NCBI RefSeq assembly: GCF_014651035.1
Contig: NZ_BMWC01000006.1
Location: 124,001 to 188,000, forward strand
From: Streptomyces lomondensis
GTDB lineage: Bacteria; Actinomycetota; Actinomycetes; Streptomycetales; Streptomycetaceae
Direction of reading: 5' to 3'
Length of the DNA stretch: 64,000 nucleotides
Each line of letters starts with the position of its first letter. The first letter of the stretch is position 1. The notes under the pieces are model-generated. The model was not told the DNA's origin, ran no database searches, and saw nothing but the letters and a program-made list of their open reading frames with translations. Position numbers and translations under genes: made by a program. Positions 16,470 to 27,358 of this stretch are shown one piece after another.

Positions 16470-17084
16470 TCAGCGGGCGTAGTACTCGACGACGAGCTGC
16501 TCGTCGCAGATCACCGGGATCTCCTTGCGGTTCGGCTCGCGGTCCAGGCGGAACGCCAGGGCCTTGAGGTTCACCTGGAGGTAGCGCGGGGTCTCGCCGT
16601 CGGGGGCGAAGCCACCCTCACGGGCGATCGTGAAGAGCGTCTTCTCCTTGGAGCGCTCGCGGACCTGCACGACGTCGTCCGGGCGGACACGGAAGGAGGG
16701 CTTGTCGACCTTCTTGCCGTTGACCGCGATGTGGCCGTGGACGACCATCTGGCGGGCCTGGTAGATCGTGCGGGCGATGCCCGAACGCAGGACCAGGGCG
16801 TCGAGACGGCGCTCCAGCTCGATGATCAGGGCCTCACCGGTCTTGCCCTGGACCTTGGAGGCACGCTCGTAGGCGCGGACGAGCTGGCGCTCGGACACGT
16901 CGTACTGCGCGCGCAGACGCTGCTTCTCGAGCAGACGGACCTTGTAGTCCGAGTTCTGCTTGCGGCCACGGCCGTGCTCACCCGGCGGGTAGGGACGGGC
17001 CTCGAAGTACTTGACGGCCTTCGGGGTCAGCGCGATGCCGAGGGCACGCGACTTCTTGACCTTGGGGCGGGACTGGTTCGCCAC
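16470..17084 (-). CDS. rpsD: 30S ribosomal protein S4
   Basis: S4 nucleates 30S assembly by binding 16S rRNA and helps form the mRNA entry and decoding fidelity site. The GTG at 17084 (AGGAAATGAG upstream) gives 204 residues, the usual length, opening MANQSRPKVKKSRALGIAL. The S4 RNA-binding domain is at about 90-160 (RLDALVLRSGIARTIYQARQ). As in other streptomycetes, rpsD stands alone here, away from the main ribosomal clusters. A structured leader and a terminator flank it. Confidence 0.98.
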   Translation of the reverse strand: MANQSRPKVKKSRALGIALTPKAVKYFEARPYPPGEHGRGRKQNSDYKVRLLEKQRLRAQYDVSERQLVRAYERASKVQGKTGEALIIELERRLDALVLRSGIARTIYQARQMVVHGHIAVNGKKVDKPSFRVRPDDVVQVRERSKEKTLFTIAREGGFAPDGETPRYLQVNLKALAFRLDREPNRKEIPVICDEQLVVEYYAR

Positions 17085-17388
17085 TGCTTTCTCATTTCCT
17101 GGATTCGGCTTGTCAGGGTTGAGGGAGGTCGCATCCGCAGCCGGGGAAACCCGCCTCGGTCCTGGTGAACCTCGGTGGGCAGCCGCTCCCCTGGTCTGGG
17201 CACATACGTGCAGCACGCGAGTGGCCCACCGACCGGTCCCCTCGTACGAGGGGTGGTGGTGGGCTGCCCGCGACACCGTTCGACGGTGCGCGACGCTCCT
17301 GGAGCCGGTCCCGGAGGATCCGGACTCCGGCCGACTGTCCCGTTCTGACTGCACGGGACGCGGCACTCCGGCCAAGTTTACAGGGTGC
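17085..17388 (-). promoter_or_regulatory. rpsD upstream region and structured leader
   Basis: This 304-base gap between rarA and rpsD holds no gene that I can support. Its main feature is an extended hairpin: the perfect 16-bp palindrome CCCCTCGTACGAGGGG (17238-17253) nested inside outer arms 17224-17230 and 17258-17264 (GCCCACC with GGTGGGC). It lies 140-180 bases upstream of the rpsD start in the likely 5' leader. S4 is a known autogenous repressor in other bacteria, so this could be an S4-responsive leader, but it could equally be a terminator below rarA. Confidence 0.45.
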
Positions 17389-18744
17389 TCAGGACCGCTT
17401 TCGACCGAGGTTCTTGCGGGTCCACTCGACCGCGTCCGCGTAGCGGGCCTCCGCGCCGTGCCGGGTCGGCTCGTAGTACTCGCGGTCCTTGAGGGCGTCC
17501 GGGGCGTACTGCTGGGCGGCGATGCCCTCGGGCAGGTCGTGCGGGTAGACGTAGCCCTGGCCGTGGCCGAGCTTGGTGGCGCCCTTGTAGTGGCTGTCGC
17601 GCAGGTGCGCGGGGACGGGTCCGGCCAGGCCCTTGCGGACGTCGTCCAGGGCGGCGCCGATCGCGGTGGTCGCGGCGTTGGACTTGGGGGCCAGGGCGAG
17701 GGCGATGGTGGCGTGGCTGAGGGTGAGGGCGGCCTCGGGGAAGCCGATCATGGCGACGGCCTGGGCGGCGGCGACCGCGATCGGCAGCGCGTTCGGGTCG
17801 GCGAGGCCGATGTCCTCGCTGGCGGAGATCATCAGGCGCCGGGCGATGAAGCGGGGGTCCTCGCCGGCCTCGATCATCCGGGCCAGGTAGTGCAGGGCGG
17901 CGTCGACGTCCGAGCCGCGGATGGACTTGATCAGGGCGCTGGCCACGTCGTAGTGCTGGTCGCCGTCGCGGTCGTACTTCACGGCGGCCCGGTCGACCGT
18001 CTCCTCCAGGGTGGTCAGCCCGATCTCCGTCTCGCCCTTGTCGAGGGCGGCTCCGGCGGCGGCCTCCAGGGCGGTCAGGGCGCGGCGGGCGTCGCCGCCG
18101 GCGATGCGCAGGAGGTGGCTCTCGGTCTCCTCTGGGAGGGTGACGGCGCCCTTGAGGCCGCGCTCGTCGGTGAGGGCGCGCCGGACGAGGCCCCTGATGT
18201 CGTCGTCCGTGAGGGGTTCGAGGGTGAGCAGCAGGGAGCGGGAGAGCAGGGGGGAGATCACCGAGAAGTACGGGTTCTCCGTCGTCGCCGCGATCAGCGT
18301 CACCCAGCGGTTCTCGACGGCCGGGAGCAGGGAGTCCTGCTGGGCCTTGCTGAAGCGGTGGATCTCGTCGAGGAAGAGGACGGTCTCCTTGCCGTAGCCG
18401 CCGGAGGCGCGGCGGGCGCCGTCGATGACCGCGCGGACCTCCTTGACGCCGGCGGTGATCGCGGACAGCTCCACGAAGCGGGCGTCGGTCGCCTTGGAGA
18501 CGACGTAGGCCAGGGTGGTCTTGCCGGTGCCGGGCGGGCCCCACAGGAGCACCGAGGAGGGGCCGGCCGGGCCGGAGGCGCCCTCGCCGACCAGTCTGCG
18601 CAGGGGTGAGCCCGGCTTCAGCAGATGCCGCTGGCCCACGACCTCGTCGAGGGTGCGCGGGCGCATCCGCACCGCCAGGGGGCTGCTGGACGGTTCCTTC
18701 TCCTGGCGTTCTTCGGCTGCGGCGGTGAACAGGTCGGGCTCCAC
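17389..18744 (-). CDS. rarA: replication-associated recombination AAA ATPase RarA/MgsA
   Basis: RarA is a clamp-loader-like ATPase acting at stalled replication forks. The 451-residue protein has the typical opening PLAVRMRPRTLDEVVGQRHLL, Walker A GPPGTGKTTLAYVV, Walker B LFLDEIHRFSK, and the C-terminal MgsA tetramerisation region with SEDIGLADPNAL. The start is ATG at 18744 (MEPDLFTAAAEERQ). The gene is in line with rpsD but 304 bases upstream of it. Confidence 0.94.
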   Translation of the reverse strand: MEPDLFTAAAEERQEKEPSSSPLAVRMRPRTLDEVVGQRHLLKPGSPLRRLVGEGASGPAGPSSVLLWGPPGTGKTTLAYVVSKATDARFVELSAITAGVKEVRAVIDGARRASGGYGKETVLFLDEIHRFSKAQQDSLLPAVENRWVTLIAATTENPYFSVISPLLSRSLLLTLEPLTDDDIRGLVRRALTDERGLKGAVTLPEETESHLLRIAGGDARRALTALEAAAGAALDKGETEIGLTTLEETVDRAAVKYDRDGDQHYDVASALIKSIRGSDVDAALHYLARMIEAGEDPRFIARRLMISASEDIGLADPNALPIAVAAAQAVAMIGFPEAALTLSHATIALALAPKSNAATTAIGAALDDVRKGLAGPVPAHLRDSHYKGATKLGHGQGYVYPHDLPEGIAAQQYAPDALKDREYYEPTRHGAEARYADAVEWTRKNLGRKRS

Positions 18745-18800
18745 GTCAGAAACCCTAAATCACGGCACTGACAATCCGGCCGGGCCCCGGAGCGCCCCGG

Positions 18801-19457
18801 TCAGCTGGTCCAGAAGTCCCACCACCGGGTCAGGATCAGCATGCCGATGATGCCGATGTGCAGCACGGGCATGACCCAGGTGAACTCGCCGAAGAAGCCC
18901 TTGAGCCAGTTCGGGGCGGGCAGGAAGCCCTTGCGGATGTTGAACGACGTCACGTACCAGAACATGAGGATCGTGGCGACCCAGGCCAGGCAGCACCACA
19001 GGCACAGCGCGTTGATCCGGTACAGGGACTGGAACGTCAGCCAGGCGCAGAAGGCGACGCCGAACAGGCAGCCGGCGTTGAAGGTGAGCCAGTACCAGCG
19101 CGGGAAGCGGGCGCGGGCGAGCAGGCTCATGCCGACGCAGATGACGATGCCGTAGGCGACGAGGCCGAGCATCGGGTTCGGGAAGCCGAAGACGGCGGCC
19201 TGCTTGCTCTCCATGACGCTGCCGCAGGAGACCACGGGGTTGAGGCTGCACCCGGGGGTGAACGTCCTGCCCTCGACCTTGGCCTCGAGGAGCTTGAACT
19301 TGTCGATCGTGATGACCCACGCGGCGAGCAGTCCGGCCGCGCCGGTGATCACCAGCAGCAGGGCGAAGGCCCGGCTGCCGCCCTCCGCGCGGGGCGCGAT
19401 CTCGGCGCGCTCCGGCTCGGGCTCCGTGGAGACGTCCCTGACTGTCGTCTTGCTCAT
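18801..19457 (-). CDS. vitamin K epoxide reductase (VKOR) family membrane protein
   Basis: VKOR-like proteins reoxidise DsbA-type oxidases through quinones and so form disulfides outside the membrane. The 218-residue protein has about five membrane helices. The catalytic pair is Cys152-Leu-Trp-Cys155, and the extracytoplasmic loop pair is Cys70 and Cys78 in GCSLNPVVSCG. A further Cys156 directly follows the active site. The start at 19457 (MSKTT) is chosen; an ATG 48 bases upstream would add 16 residues, and neither has a strong ribosome site. No DsbA partner is adjacent, though one is encoded at 63.1 kb. Confidence 0.88.
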   Translation of the reverse strand: MSKTTVRDVSTEPEPERAEIAPRAEGGSRAFALLLVITGAAGLLAAWVITIDKFKLLEAKVEGRTFTPGCSLNPVVSCGSVMESKQAAVFGFPNPMLGLVAYGIVICVGMSLLARARFPRWYWLTFNAGCLFGVAFCAWLTFQSLYRINALCLWCCLAWVATILMFWYVTSFNIRKGFLPAPNWLKGFFGEFTWVMPVLHIGIIGMLILTRWWDFWTS

Positions 19458-19682
19458 CACGCCGATTCCGTCACTTGAGGCCTGAACATCTTCGGGCAGG
19501 GCCATTGTGCCGCACCGGCCCGTGTCTCCACCGTTCCCTGGGATAAGGACGACCGCACCGTCGCCCCTGGGGGTGTGTTTCGGCCGATGTCCCGTCGCAC
19601 GGCAGCACAAGGGTGCGAACCGGCCCGGGGAACGGCGATGGCGCCGGGCCCCCGACGGGTGTCCGGCGCCTTCGACGGCGGC

Positions 19683-20945
19683 TCAGCCCAGCCGGGCTTC
19701 CAGTTCCGCCACGATCTCGTTCACGCCCACCGCCGTCTGCTCGCCCGACTCCATGTCCTTGAGCTGGACGACGCCCTCGGCGAGGTCGCGTTCGCCGGCG
19801 ACGATCGTGTAGCGGGCGCCGCTGCGGTTGGCGTTCTTCATCGCGCCCTTGAGGCCCTTGCCGCCGTAGGAGAAGTCGGCCGCGATGCCGTTCTTGCGCA
19901 GCTCCGTGACCTTGGCGAACAGGACCCGGCGGGCCTCCTCGCCGAGCGGCACGGCGAACACGCTGGTGGTCAAGGGGAGTTCGAGTTCGACGCCCTCCGC
20001 CTCCAGCGCGAGGACCGTGCGGTCGACGCCGAGGGCCCAGCCGACGGACGGCAGCGCGGGGCCGCCGATCATCTCGGACAGGCCGTCGTAGCGGCCGCCG
20101 CCGCCCACCGCGGACTGCGAGCCGAGGCCGTCGTGGACGAACTCGAACGTCGTGCGGGTGTAGTAGTCGAGGCCGCGGACCAGCTTCGGGTCGTCCTCGA
20201 AGGCCACGCCCGCCGCCGTGATCAGCTCGCGGACCTCCTCGTGGTACGCCTTGCACGCGTCGCACAGGTAGTCGCGCAGCAGCGGGGCGTCCCCCAGCTG
20301 CTTCTGCACCGACTCGCGCTTGTCGTCCAGCACGCGCAGCGGGTTGATCTCCGCGCGGCGCAGGGTGTCCTCGTCCAGGTCCAGGCCGCGCAGGAACTCC
20401 TGGAGCGCCGTCCGGTACACCGGGCGGCACTCCTTGTCGCCCAGGCTGTTGAGCAGGATCCGGAAGTTGCTCAGGCCCAGCGAGCGGTACGCCTGGTCGG
20501 CCAGGATGATCAGCTCGGCGTCCAGCGCCGGGTCCTCCGCGCCGATCGCCTCGGCGCCGACCTGGGAGAAGTGGCGGTAGCGGCCCTTCTGGGGGCGCTC
20601 GTAGCGGTAGTACGAGCCGGAGTACCAGAGCTTGACCGGGAGGTTGCCCGCCTTGTGCAGGTTGGCCTCCAGCGCGGCGCGCAGCACCGAGGCCGTGCCC
20701 TCGGGGCGCAGGGCGAGCTGGTCGCCGCCCTTGGTCTCGAAGGCGTACATCTCCTTCGTCACGATGTCGGTGGACTCACCGACGCCGCGCGCGAAGAGCT
20801 CGACGTTCTCGAAGCCCGGCGTCTCGATGTAGCCGTAGCCGGAGTTGCGCAGCGGAGCGGCGATCGCCTCGCGGACGGCCAGGTACTTGGCGGAGTCCGG
20901 CGGGATCAGGTCGTACGTGCCCTTGGGGGCCTTGAAGGTGCTCAC
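19683..20945 (-). CDS. hisS: histidyl-tRNA synthetase
   Basis: HisRS charges tRNA-His. From the GTG at 20945 the product is 420 residues, opening MSTFKAPKGTYDLIPPDS. Class II motif 2 appears as YRYERPQKGRYRHFSQ, the histidine-specific motif as LVRGLDYYTRTTFEF, and a C-terminal anticodon-binding domain covers about 325-420. It follows the metallo-hydrolase gene by 11 bases, a pairing common in actinobacteria. Confidence 0.97.
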   Translation of the reverse strand: MSTFKAPKGTYDLIPPDSAKYLAVREAIAAPLRNSGYGYIETPGFENVELFARGVGESTDIVTKEMYAFETKGGDQLALRPEGTASVLRAALEANLHKAGNLPVKLWYSGSYYRYERPQKGRYRHFSQVGAEAIGAEDPALDAELIILADQAYRSLGLSNFRILLNSLGDKECRPVYRTALQEFLRGLDLDEDTLRRAEINPLRVLDDKRESVQKQLGDAPLLRDYLCDACKAYHEEVRELITAAGVAFEDDPKLVRGLDYYTRTTFEFVHDGLGSQSAVGGGGRYDGLSEMIGGPALPSVGWALGVDRTVLALEAEGVELELPLTTSVFAVPLGEEARRVLFAKVTELRKNGIAADFSYGGKGLKGAMKNANRSGARYTIVAGERDLAEGVVQLKDMESGEQTAVGVNEIVAELEARLG

Positions 20946-20956
20946 GGAAGGTCTCG

Positions 20957-21664
20957 TCACATTCCTCGTCGGGGAGCCTCGGAAGCTCCCTGGCCGGCGG
21001 CCACCTGCCGCAGATACGGGTTGGTGGCGCGCTCCTGGCCGATGGTCGTCTGGGGGCCGTGGCCGGACAGCACCACGGTCGAGTCGTCGAGCGGCAGGCA
21101 CACGCGGGCCAGCGAGTCGAGCATCTCGGCCATGTCACCGCCGGGCAGGTCGGTGCGTCCGATGGAGCCGGCGAACAGCAGGTCGCCCGAGAACAGGATC
21201 GGCGGGATGTCCGCCGCCTCGGGCAGGCCGAAGGTCACCGACCCCTTGGTATGGCCCGGCGCGTGGGCGACGGACAGCTCCAGGCCCGCCAGCTCCAGCT
21301 TCGCCCCGTCGGCCAGCTCCTTGACGTCATCCGGCTCCCCGATGGTCAGCTCGCCCAGCAGCGGCATCCCGACGGAACGGCCGAGCGCCTTCTCGGGATC
21401 GTTCATCATGTACCGGTCGTCGGGGTGGATCCAGGCCGGCACGTCGTGCGCGCCGCACACCGGGACGACCGAGGCCACGTGGTCGAGGTGGCCGTGGGTG
21501 AGGACGACGGCGACGGGCTTGAGCCGATGCTTCCTGATCGTTTCCTCGACGCCGTCGGCGGCCTGATGGCCGGGGTCGATGATCACGCACTCCTCACCGG
21601 CGGCGGGGGCGACGAGGTAGCAGTTCGTCCCCCAGGCCCCGGCGGGGAACCCGGCAATGAGCAC
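20957..21664 (-). CDS. metallo-beta-lactamase-fold hydrolase, glyoxalase II-like
   Basis: The 235-residue protein carries the metal motif THGHLDH near residue 56, a later His in HAPGHTKGSV, the bridging Asp in LFSGDLLF, and the final His in VLSGHGPQT. This full set of dinuclear metal ligands is typical of the glyoxalase II/YcbL group. The substrate is not known; thioester hydrolysis is plausible. The start is GTG at 21664. It is tandem with hisS and divergent from the cyclophilin. Confidence 0.9.
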   Translation of the reverse strand: MLIAGFPAGAWGTNCYLVAPAAGEECVIIDPGHQAADGVEETIRKHRLKPVAVVLTHGHLDHVASVVPVCGAHDVPAWIHPDDRYMMNDPEKALGRSVGMPLLGELTIGEPDDVKELADGAKLELAGLELSVAHAPGHTKGSVTFGLPEAADIPPILFSGDLLFAGSIGRTDLPGGDMAEMLDSLARVCLPLDDSTVVLSGHGPQTTIGQERATNPYLRQVAAGQGASEAPRRGM

Positions 21665-21831
21665 GATCGTCCTTCGTTGTGTCGATACGGGCGGCTGCGG
21701 CTGTCGTCAGAGCCTACCGGCGCTGCCGATTCCTCAGCGAACCCATATACGGTACGGGGCACACGCAGGCGGTCGGCGCACAGGCCCCACGCGTACCGGT
21801 CGACGTATCAGACGCATGAGGAGAGAACCCG

Positions 21832-22677
21832 GTGGTCAGCCAGGAACAGCGGCGGCGACAGCTCGCCCGTGAGAAGTACTTGCGGCAGCAGCAGCGACGC
21901 ACCGATGCGCGACGCAAGGCCCGGATCCGCAACTCCGTGATCGCCTCCGTTCTCAGCGTGACGGTCGTGCTCGTCATCGGGGCCGTGTTGACCAAGCCGT
22001 TCGAGGACGACGGCAAGAAGGAGAACGCGGGCGCGGAGGTCACCCCGAGCGCCTCGCCCAGCAAGGCCCCGGACCCCTGCGAGAAGCCCGCCCCGGGCAA
22101 GGTCAAGTCGGAGACCTGGAAGAAGGAACCGGCCATGACCATCGACGAGTCGGCGAAGTACACGATGAGGCTCGACACGACCTGCGGCGAGATAGACATC
22201 GCGCTGAAGGCGTCGGCGGCCCCGCACACCGTCAACTCGTTCAACTTCCTCGCCGGCAAGGGCTACTTCGACCACAGCAAGTGCCACCGGCTCACCAACC
22301 AGGGCATCTACGTCCTCCAGTGCGGTGACCCGCAGGGCACCGGCATGGGCGGTCCCGGCTACACCATCCCGGACGAGAATCTCAAGGACAAGAGCCTCAA
22401 GGGCGGGATCTACCCGGCGGGCACGGTCGCGATGGCGAACCAGTACAACCCGCAGACGAAGCAGGGCCGCAACAGCGGCGGCAGCCAGTTCTTCCTCGTC
22501 TACCAGGACAGTCAGCTGCCGCCCGACTACACACCGTTCGGCACGGTGTCCGAGGCGGGCATGAAGGTCCTGAAGAAGATCGCCGAGGCCGGGGCCCAGG
22601 CCCCCGACCCTCAGACGGGCAACACCACGCCCAACGCGACGGTCGTGATCAACAAGGCCACGGTCACGAAATCCTGA
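21832..22677 (+). CDS. membrane-anchored cyclophilin-type peptidyl-prolyl isomerase
   Basis: A 281-residue protein starting at GTG 21832 (GAGGAGAG upstream). A charged N-terminus rich in Arg and Gln (1-33) precedes one membrane helix (about 34-53), so the C-terminal cyclophilin domain (about 100-275) should lie outside the cell. The domain contains HRLTNQGIYVLQCGDPQGTG and SGGSQFFLVYQDSQLPPDY. The invariant catalytic Arg of cyclophilin A is not obvious, since the family motif FHR is CHR here. It probably folds exported proteins. It is transcribed toward the DUF349 gene. Confidence 0.92.
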   Translation: MVSQEQRRRQLAREKYLRQQQRRTDARRKARIRNSVIASVLSVTVVLVIGAVLTKPFEDDGKKENAGAEVTPSASPSKAPDPCEKPAPGKVKSETWKKEPAMTIDESAKYTMRLDTTCGEIDIALKASAAPHTVNSFNFLAGKGYFDHSKCHRLTNQGIYVLQCGDPQGTGMGGPGYTIPDENLKDKSLKGGIYPAGTVAMANQYNPQTKQGRNSGGSQFFLVYQDSQLPPDYTPFGTVSEAGMKVLKKIAEAGAQAPDPQTGNTTPNATVVINKATVTKS

Positions 22678-22761
22678 CCCTCAACTGCGTAATTTCGGTC
22701 GCGCGGGATGCGGACAGGCCCCCCGCCGGTCGCCTATGTTGGCCGTGACGAAACTGTGGAC

Positions 22762-22796
22762 GATGCCTGGGGGAGCCGACGCCCCTCGCAGGCATC
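22762..22796 (+). promoter_or_regulatory. hairpin directly upstream of the DUF349 ribosome binding site
   Basis: GATGCCT (22762-22768) pairs with AGGCATC (22790-22796). An inner GGGG/CCCC helix (22770-22773 with 22782-22785) closes the loop AGCCGACG. The stem ends five bases before the GGAGGAGG ribosome site of the next gene, close enough to affect translation. No U-tract follows, so it is unlikely to be a terminator. Confidence 0.5.
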
Positions 22797-22812
22797 ATGT
22801 GGAGGAGGCGCT

Positions 22813-24042
22813 GTGAGCAGCGACCCGTGGGGCCGCGTCGACGAGACGGGGACCGTGTACGTGCGTACGGCCGACGGCGAGCAGGTCGTCGGTTCCTGGC
22901 AGGCGGGCTCCCCCGAGGAGGCGCTGGCCTATTTCGAGCGCAAGTACGAGGGCCTGGTTGTCGAGATCGGCCTCCTCGAGAAGCGAGTGAAGACCACCGA
23001 CCTGTCGGCGAAGGACGCCCAGGCCGCCATCGACCACATCCGGGAGCAGGTCGACGCGCATCACGCGGTGGGCGACCTGGACGCCCTGCGGGTTCGGCTG
23101 GACAAGCTCGTGGAGCTGGTGGAGGCCCGCCGCGAGGAGCGCAAGGCGCAGCGGGCGAAGCAGTCCGACGAGGCGCGCAAGGCCAAGGAGGCCCTGGTCG
23201 CCGAGGCGGAGGAGCTGTCGCGGTCCGACCAGTGGCGGGCGGCCGGTGAGCGGCTGCGGTCCCTGGTGGACACCTGGAAGGGCCTGCCGCGGCTGGACCG
23301 CAAGTCCGACGACGAGCTGTGGCACCGGTTCTCGCACGCCCGGTCGGCGTTCTCCAAGCGGCGCAAGCAGCACTTCGCGCAGCTCGACGCGCAGCGCGAG
23401 GAGGCCCGCCGCACGAAGGAGCGGCTGGTCGCCGAGGCCGAGGCGCTGTCGAGCTCGACGGACTGGGGTGCGACGGCCGCGCGCTACCGCGAGCTGATGA
23501 CCGAGTGGAAGGCCGCGGGCCGCGCGCAGCGCGAGCACGAGGACGATCTGTGGAACCGCTTCCGCGGCGCCCAGGACGTCTTCTTCGCCGCGCGCAGCTC
23601 GGTCTTCGCGGAGCGGGACGCCGAGCAGGCGGAGAACCTGAAGCTCAAGGAGGAGCTGGCCGAGGAGGCCGAGAAGCTCCTGCCGATCACGGATCTGAAG
23701 GCGGCCCGGGCCGCGTTCCGGAACGTGAACGAGCGCTGGGAGGCCATCGGCCACGTGCCGCGCGACGCCCGGCCGAAGGTCGAGGGCCGGATGCATGCCG
23801 TGGAGCGGGCCATCCAGGAGGCCGAGGAGGCCGAGTGGCGCCGGACCAACCCGGAGGCACGCGCGCGTGCCGAGGGTCTGACCGGCCAGCTCCAGGCCGC
23901 CGTGGACAAGCTGAGGGGCCAGATCGAGCAGGCCCGCGCGCAGGGCAACAACGCCAGGGCCGACAAGCTCGAGCGTGAGCTCGAGGGCCGCCAGGCGCTG
24001 CTGGACCAGGCGCTGAAGGGCCTCCAGGAGTTCGGAGGCTGA
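22813..24042 (+). CDS. DUF349 coiled-coil protein
   Basis: The GTG at 22813 has GGAGGAGG seven bases upstream and gives 409 residues. The protein is almost wholly charged and helical, with repeated DUF349 units. Three segments resemble one another: LSRSDQWRAAGERLRSLVDTWKG, LSSSTDWGATAARYRELMTEWKA and LPITDLKAARAAFRNVNERWEA. The last 90 residues are a coiled coil. No catalytic motif is visible. The function is unknown, but the gene next to relA is a conserved actinobacterial arrangement. A strong terminator follows and separates it from convergent relA. Confidence 0.88.
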   Translation: MSSDPWGRVDETGTVYVRTADGEQVVGSWQAGSPEEALAYFERKYEGLVVEIGLLEKRVKTTDLSAKDAQAAIDHIREQVDAHHAVGDLDALRVRLDKLVELVEARREERKAQRAKQSDEARKAKEALVAEAEELSRSDQWRAAGERLRSLVDTWKGLPRLDRKSDDELWHRFSHARSAFSKRRKQHFAQLDAQREEARRTKERLVAEAEALSSSTDWGATAARYRELMTEWKAAGRAQREHEDDLWNRFRGAQDVFFAARSSVFAERDAEQAENLKLKEELAEEAEKLLPITDLKAARAAFRNVNERWEAIGHVPRDARPKVEGRMHAVERAIQEAEEAEWRRTNPEARARAEGLTGQLQAAVDKLRGQIEQARAQGNNARADKLERELEGRQALLDQALKGLQEFGG

Positions 24043-24057
24043 GGCCTCCCACGTGAG

Positions 24058-24089
24058 AGGGGCTCCCGCACCGAGGTGCGGGAGCCCCT
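24058..24089. terminator. bidirectional terminator between DUF349 gene and relA
   Basis: AGGGGCTCCCGCA and TGCGGGAGCCCCT form a long perfect stem with a four-base CGAG loop, followed on the plus strand by TTCGTG. It lies 16 bases after the DUF349 stop and 23 bases from the convergent relA stop, so it can serve both. Confidence 0.8.
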
Positions 24090-24111
24090 TTCGTGTGGTC
24101 GCTACGAGGGG

Positions 24112-26625
<2,514 letters not shown>

Positions 26626-26747
26626 GAGGGCTCCTCGTGCGCGATCCGGGTCCCCCGGTCAGGCTCCGGAGACCCCATGGTAGCCATCCTGCGCCCCAGG
26701 ATCGCCTTCAGGCCAATGTGAGGACCGTCTACGCGAGAAACACACGA

Positions 26748-26777
26748 GGCGGGCGCCGGATGTTCCGGGCCCGCCTG
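26748..26777 (-). terminator. putative apt terminator
   Basis: AGGCGGGC (26748-26755) pairs with GCCCGCCT (26769-26776), with a further GCC/GGC match toward the loop; on the minus strand CGTGTGTTTC follows. It lies 42 bases after the apt stop in the 193-base gap before relA, so relA probably has its own promoter here. Confidence 0.45.
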
Positions 26778-26818
26778 CGCGGTGTCGTGCCGGTGTCCAC
26801 CGGGCCGCTCGGGGGTGG

Positions 26819-27358
26819 CTAGACCGTGAGCAGCGCCTGAAGCGGGGCACCCTTCAGAACCGGCTCCAGGCGGGCCCGGCCGCTCAGGAAGCCGAGCTCC
26901 ATGAGGACCGCGAGACCCGCGACCTCGGCGCCGGCCCGGCGGATGAGCTGGACCGAGGCCTCGGCGGTGCCGCCGGTGGCGAGGACGTCGTCGACGACCA
27001 GGACGCGGTCGTCGGCGCTCAGGTCCTCGGCGTGCACCTCGATCTCCGCCGAGCCGTACTCCAGGTCGTAGGCCTGGCCGAGGGTGGCTCCGGGGAGCTT
27101 GCCCGCCTTGCGTACGGGGATGAAGCCGAGGCCGGCGCGGACGGCGACCGGGGCGCCCAGGATGAAGCCGCGGGCCTCCAGGCCGACGACCTTGGTGGCG
27201 CGGGTGCGCTCGGCGATCTCGGCGAGGGCGTCGGTGAGCGCGGTGAACGCCGCCGGGTCGGCCAGCAGCGGGGTGATGTCCTTGAACATCACGCCCGGCT
27301 CCGGGTAGTCGGCCACGTCCCGGATGCGGCTGAGCAGCAGCTCCCTGATGTCGGTCAC
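26819..27358 (-). CDS. apt: adenine phosphoribosyltransferase
   Basis: Apt salvages adenine to AMP with PRPP. The 179-residue protein opens MTDIRELLLSRIRDVADYP and carries the PRPP motif VLVVDDVLATGGTA near residue 120. The GTG at 27358 overlaps the secF stop as GTGA, so it is coupled to secF. The secD-secF-apt-relA order is widely conserved in actinobacteria. Confidence 0.96.
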   Translation of the reverse strand: MTDIRELLLSRIRDVADYPEPGVMFKDITPLLADPAAFTALTDALAEIAERTRATKVVGLEARGFILGAPVAVRAGLGFIPVRKAGKLPGATLGQAYDLEYGSAEIEVHAEDLSADDRVLVVDDVLATGGTAEASVQLIRRAGAEVAGLAVLMELGFLSGRARLEPVLKGAPLQALLTV

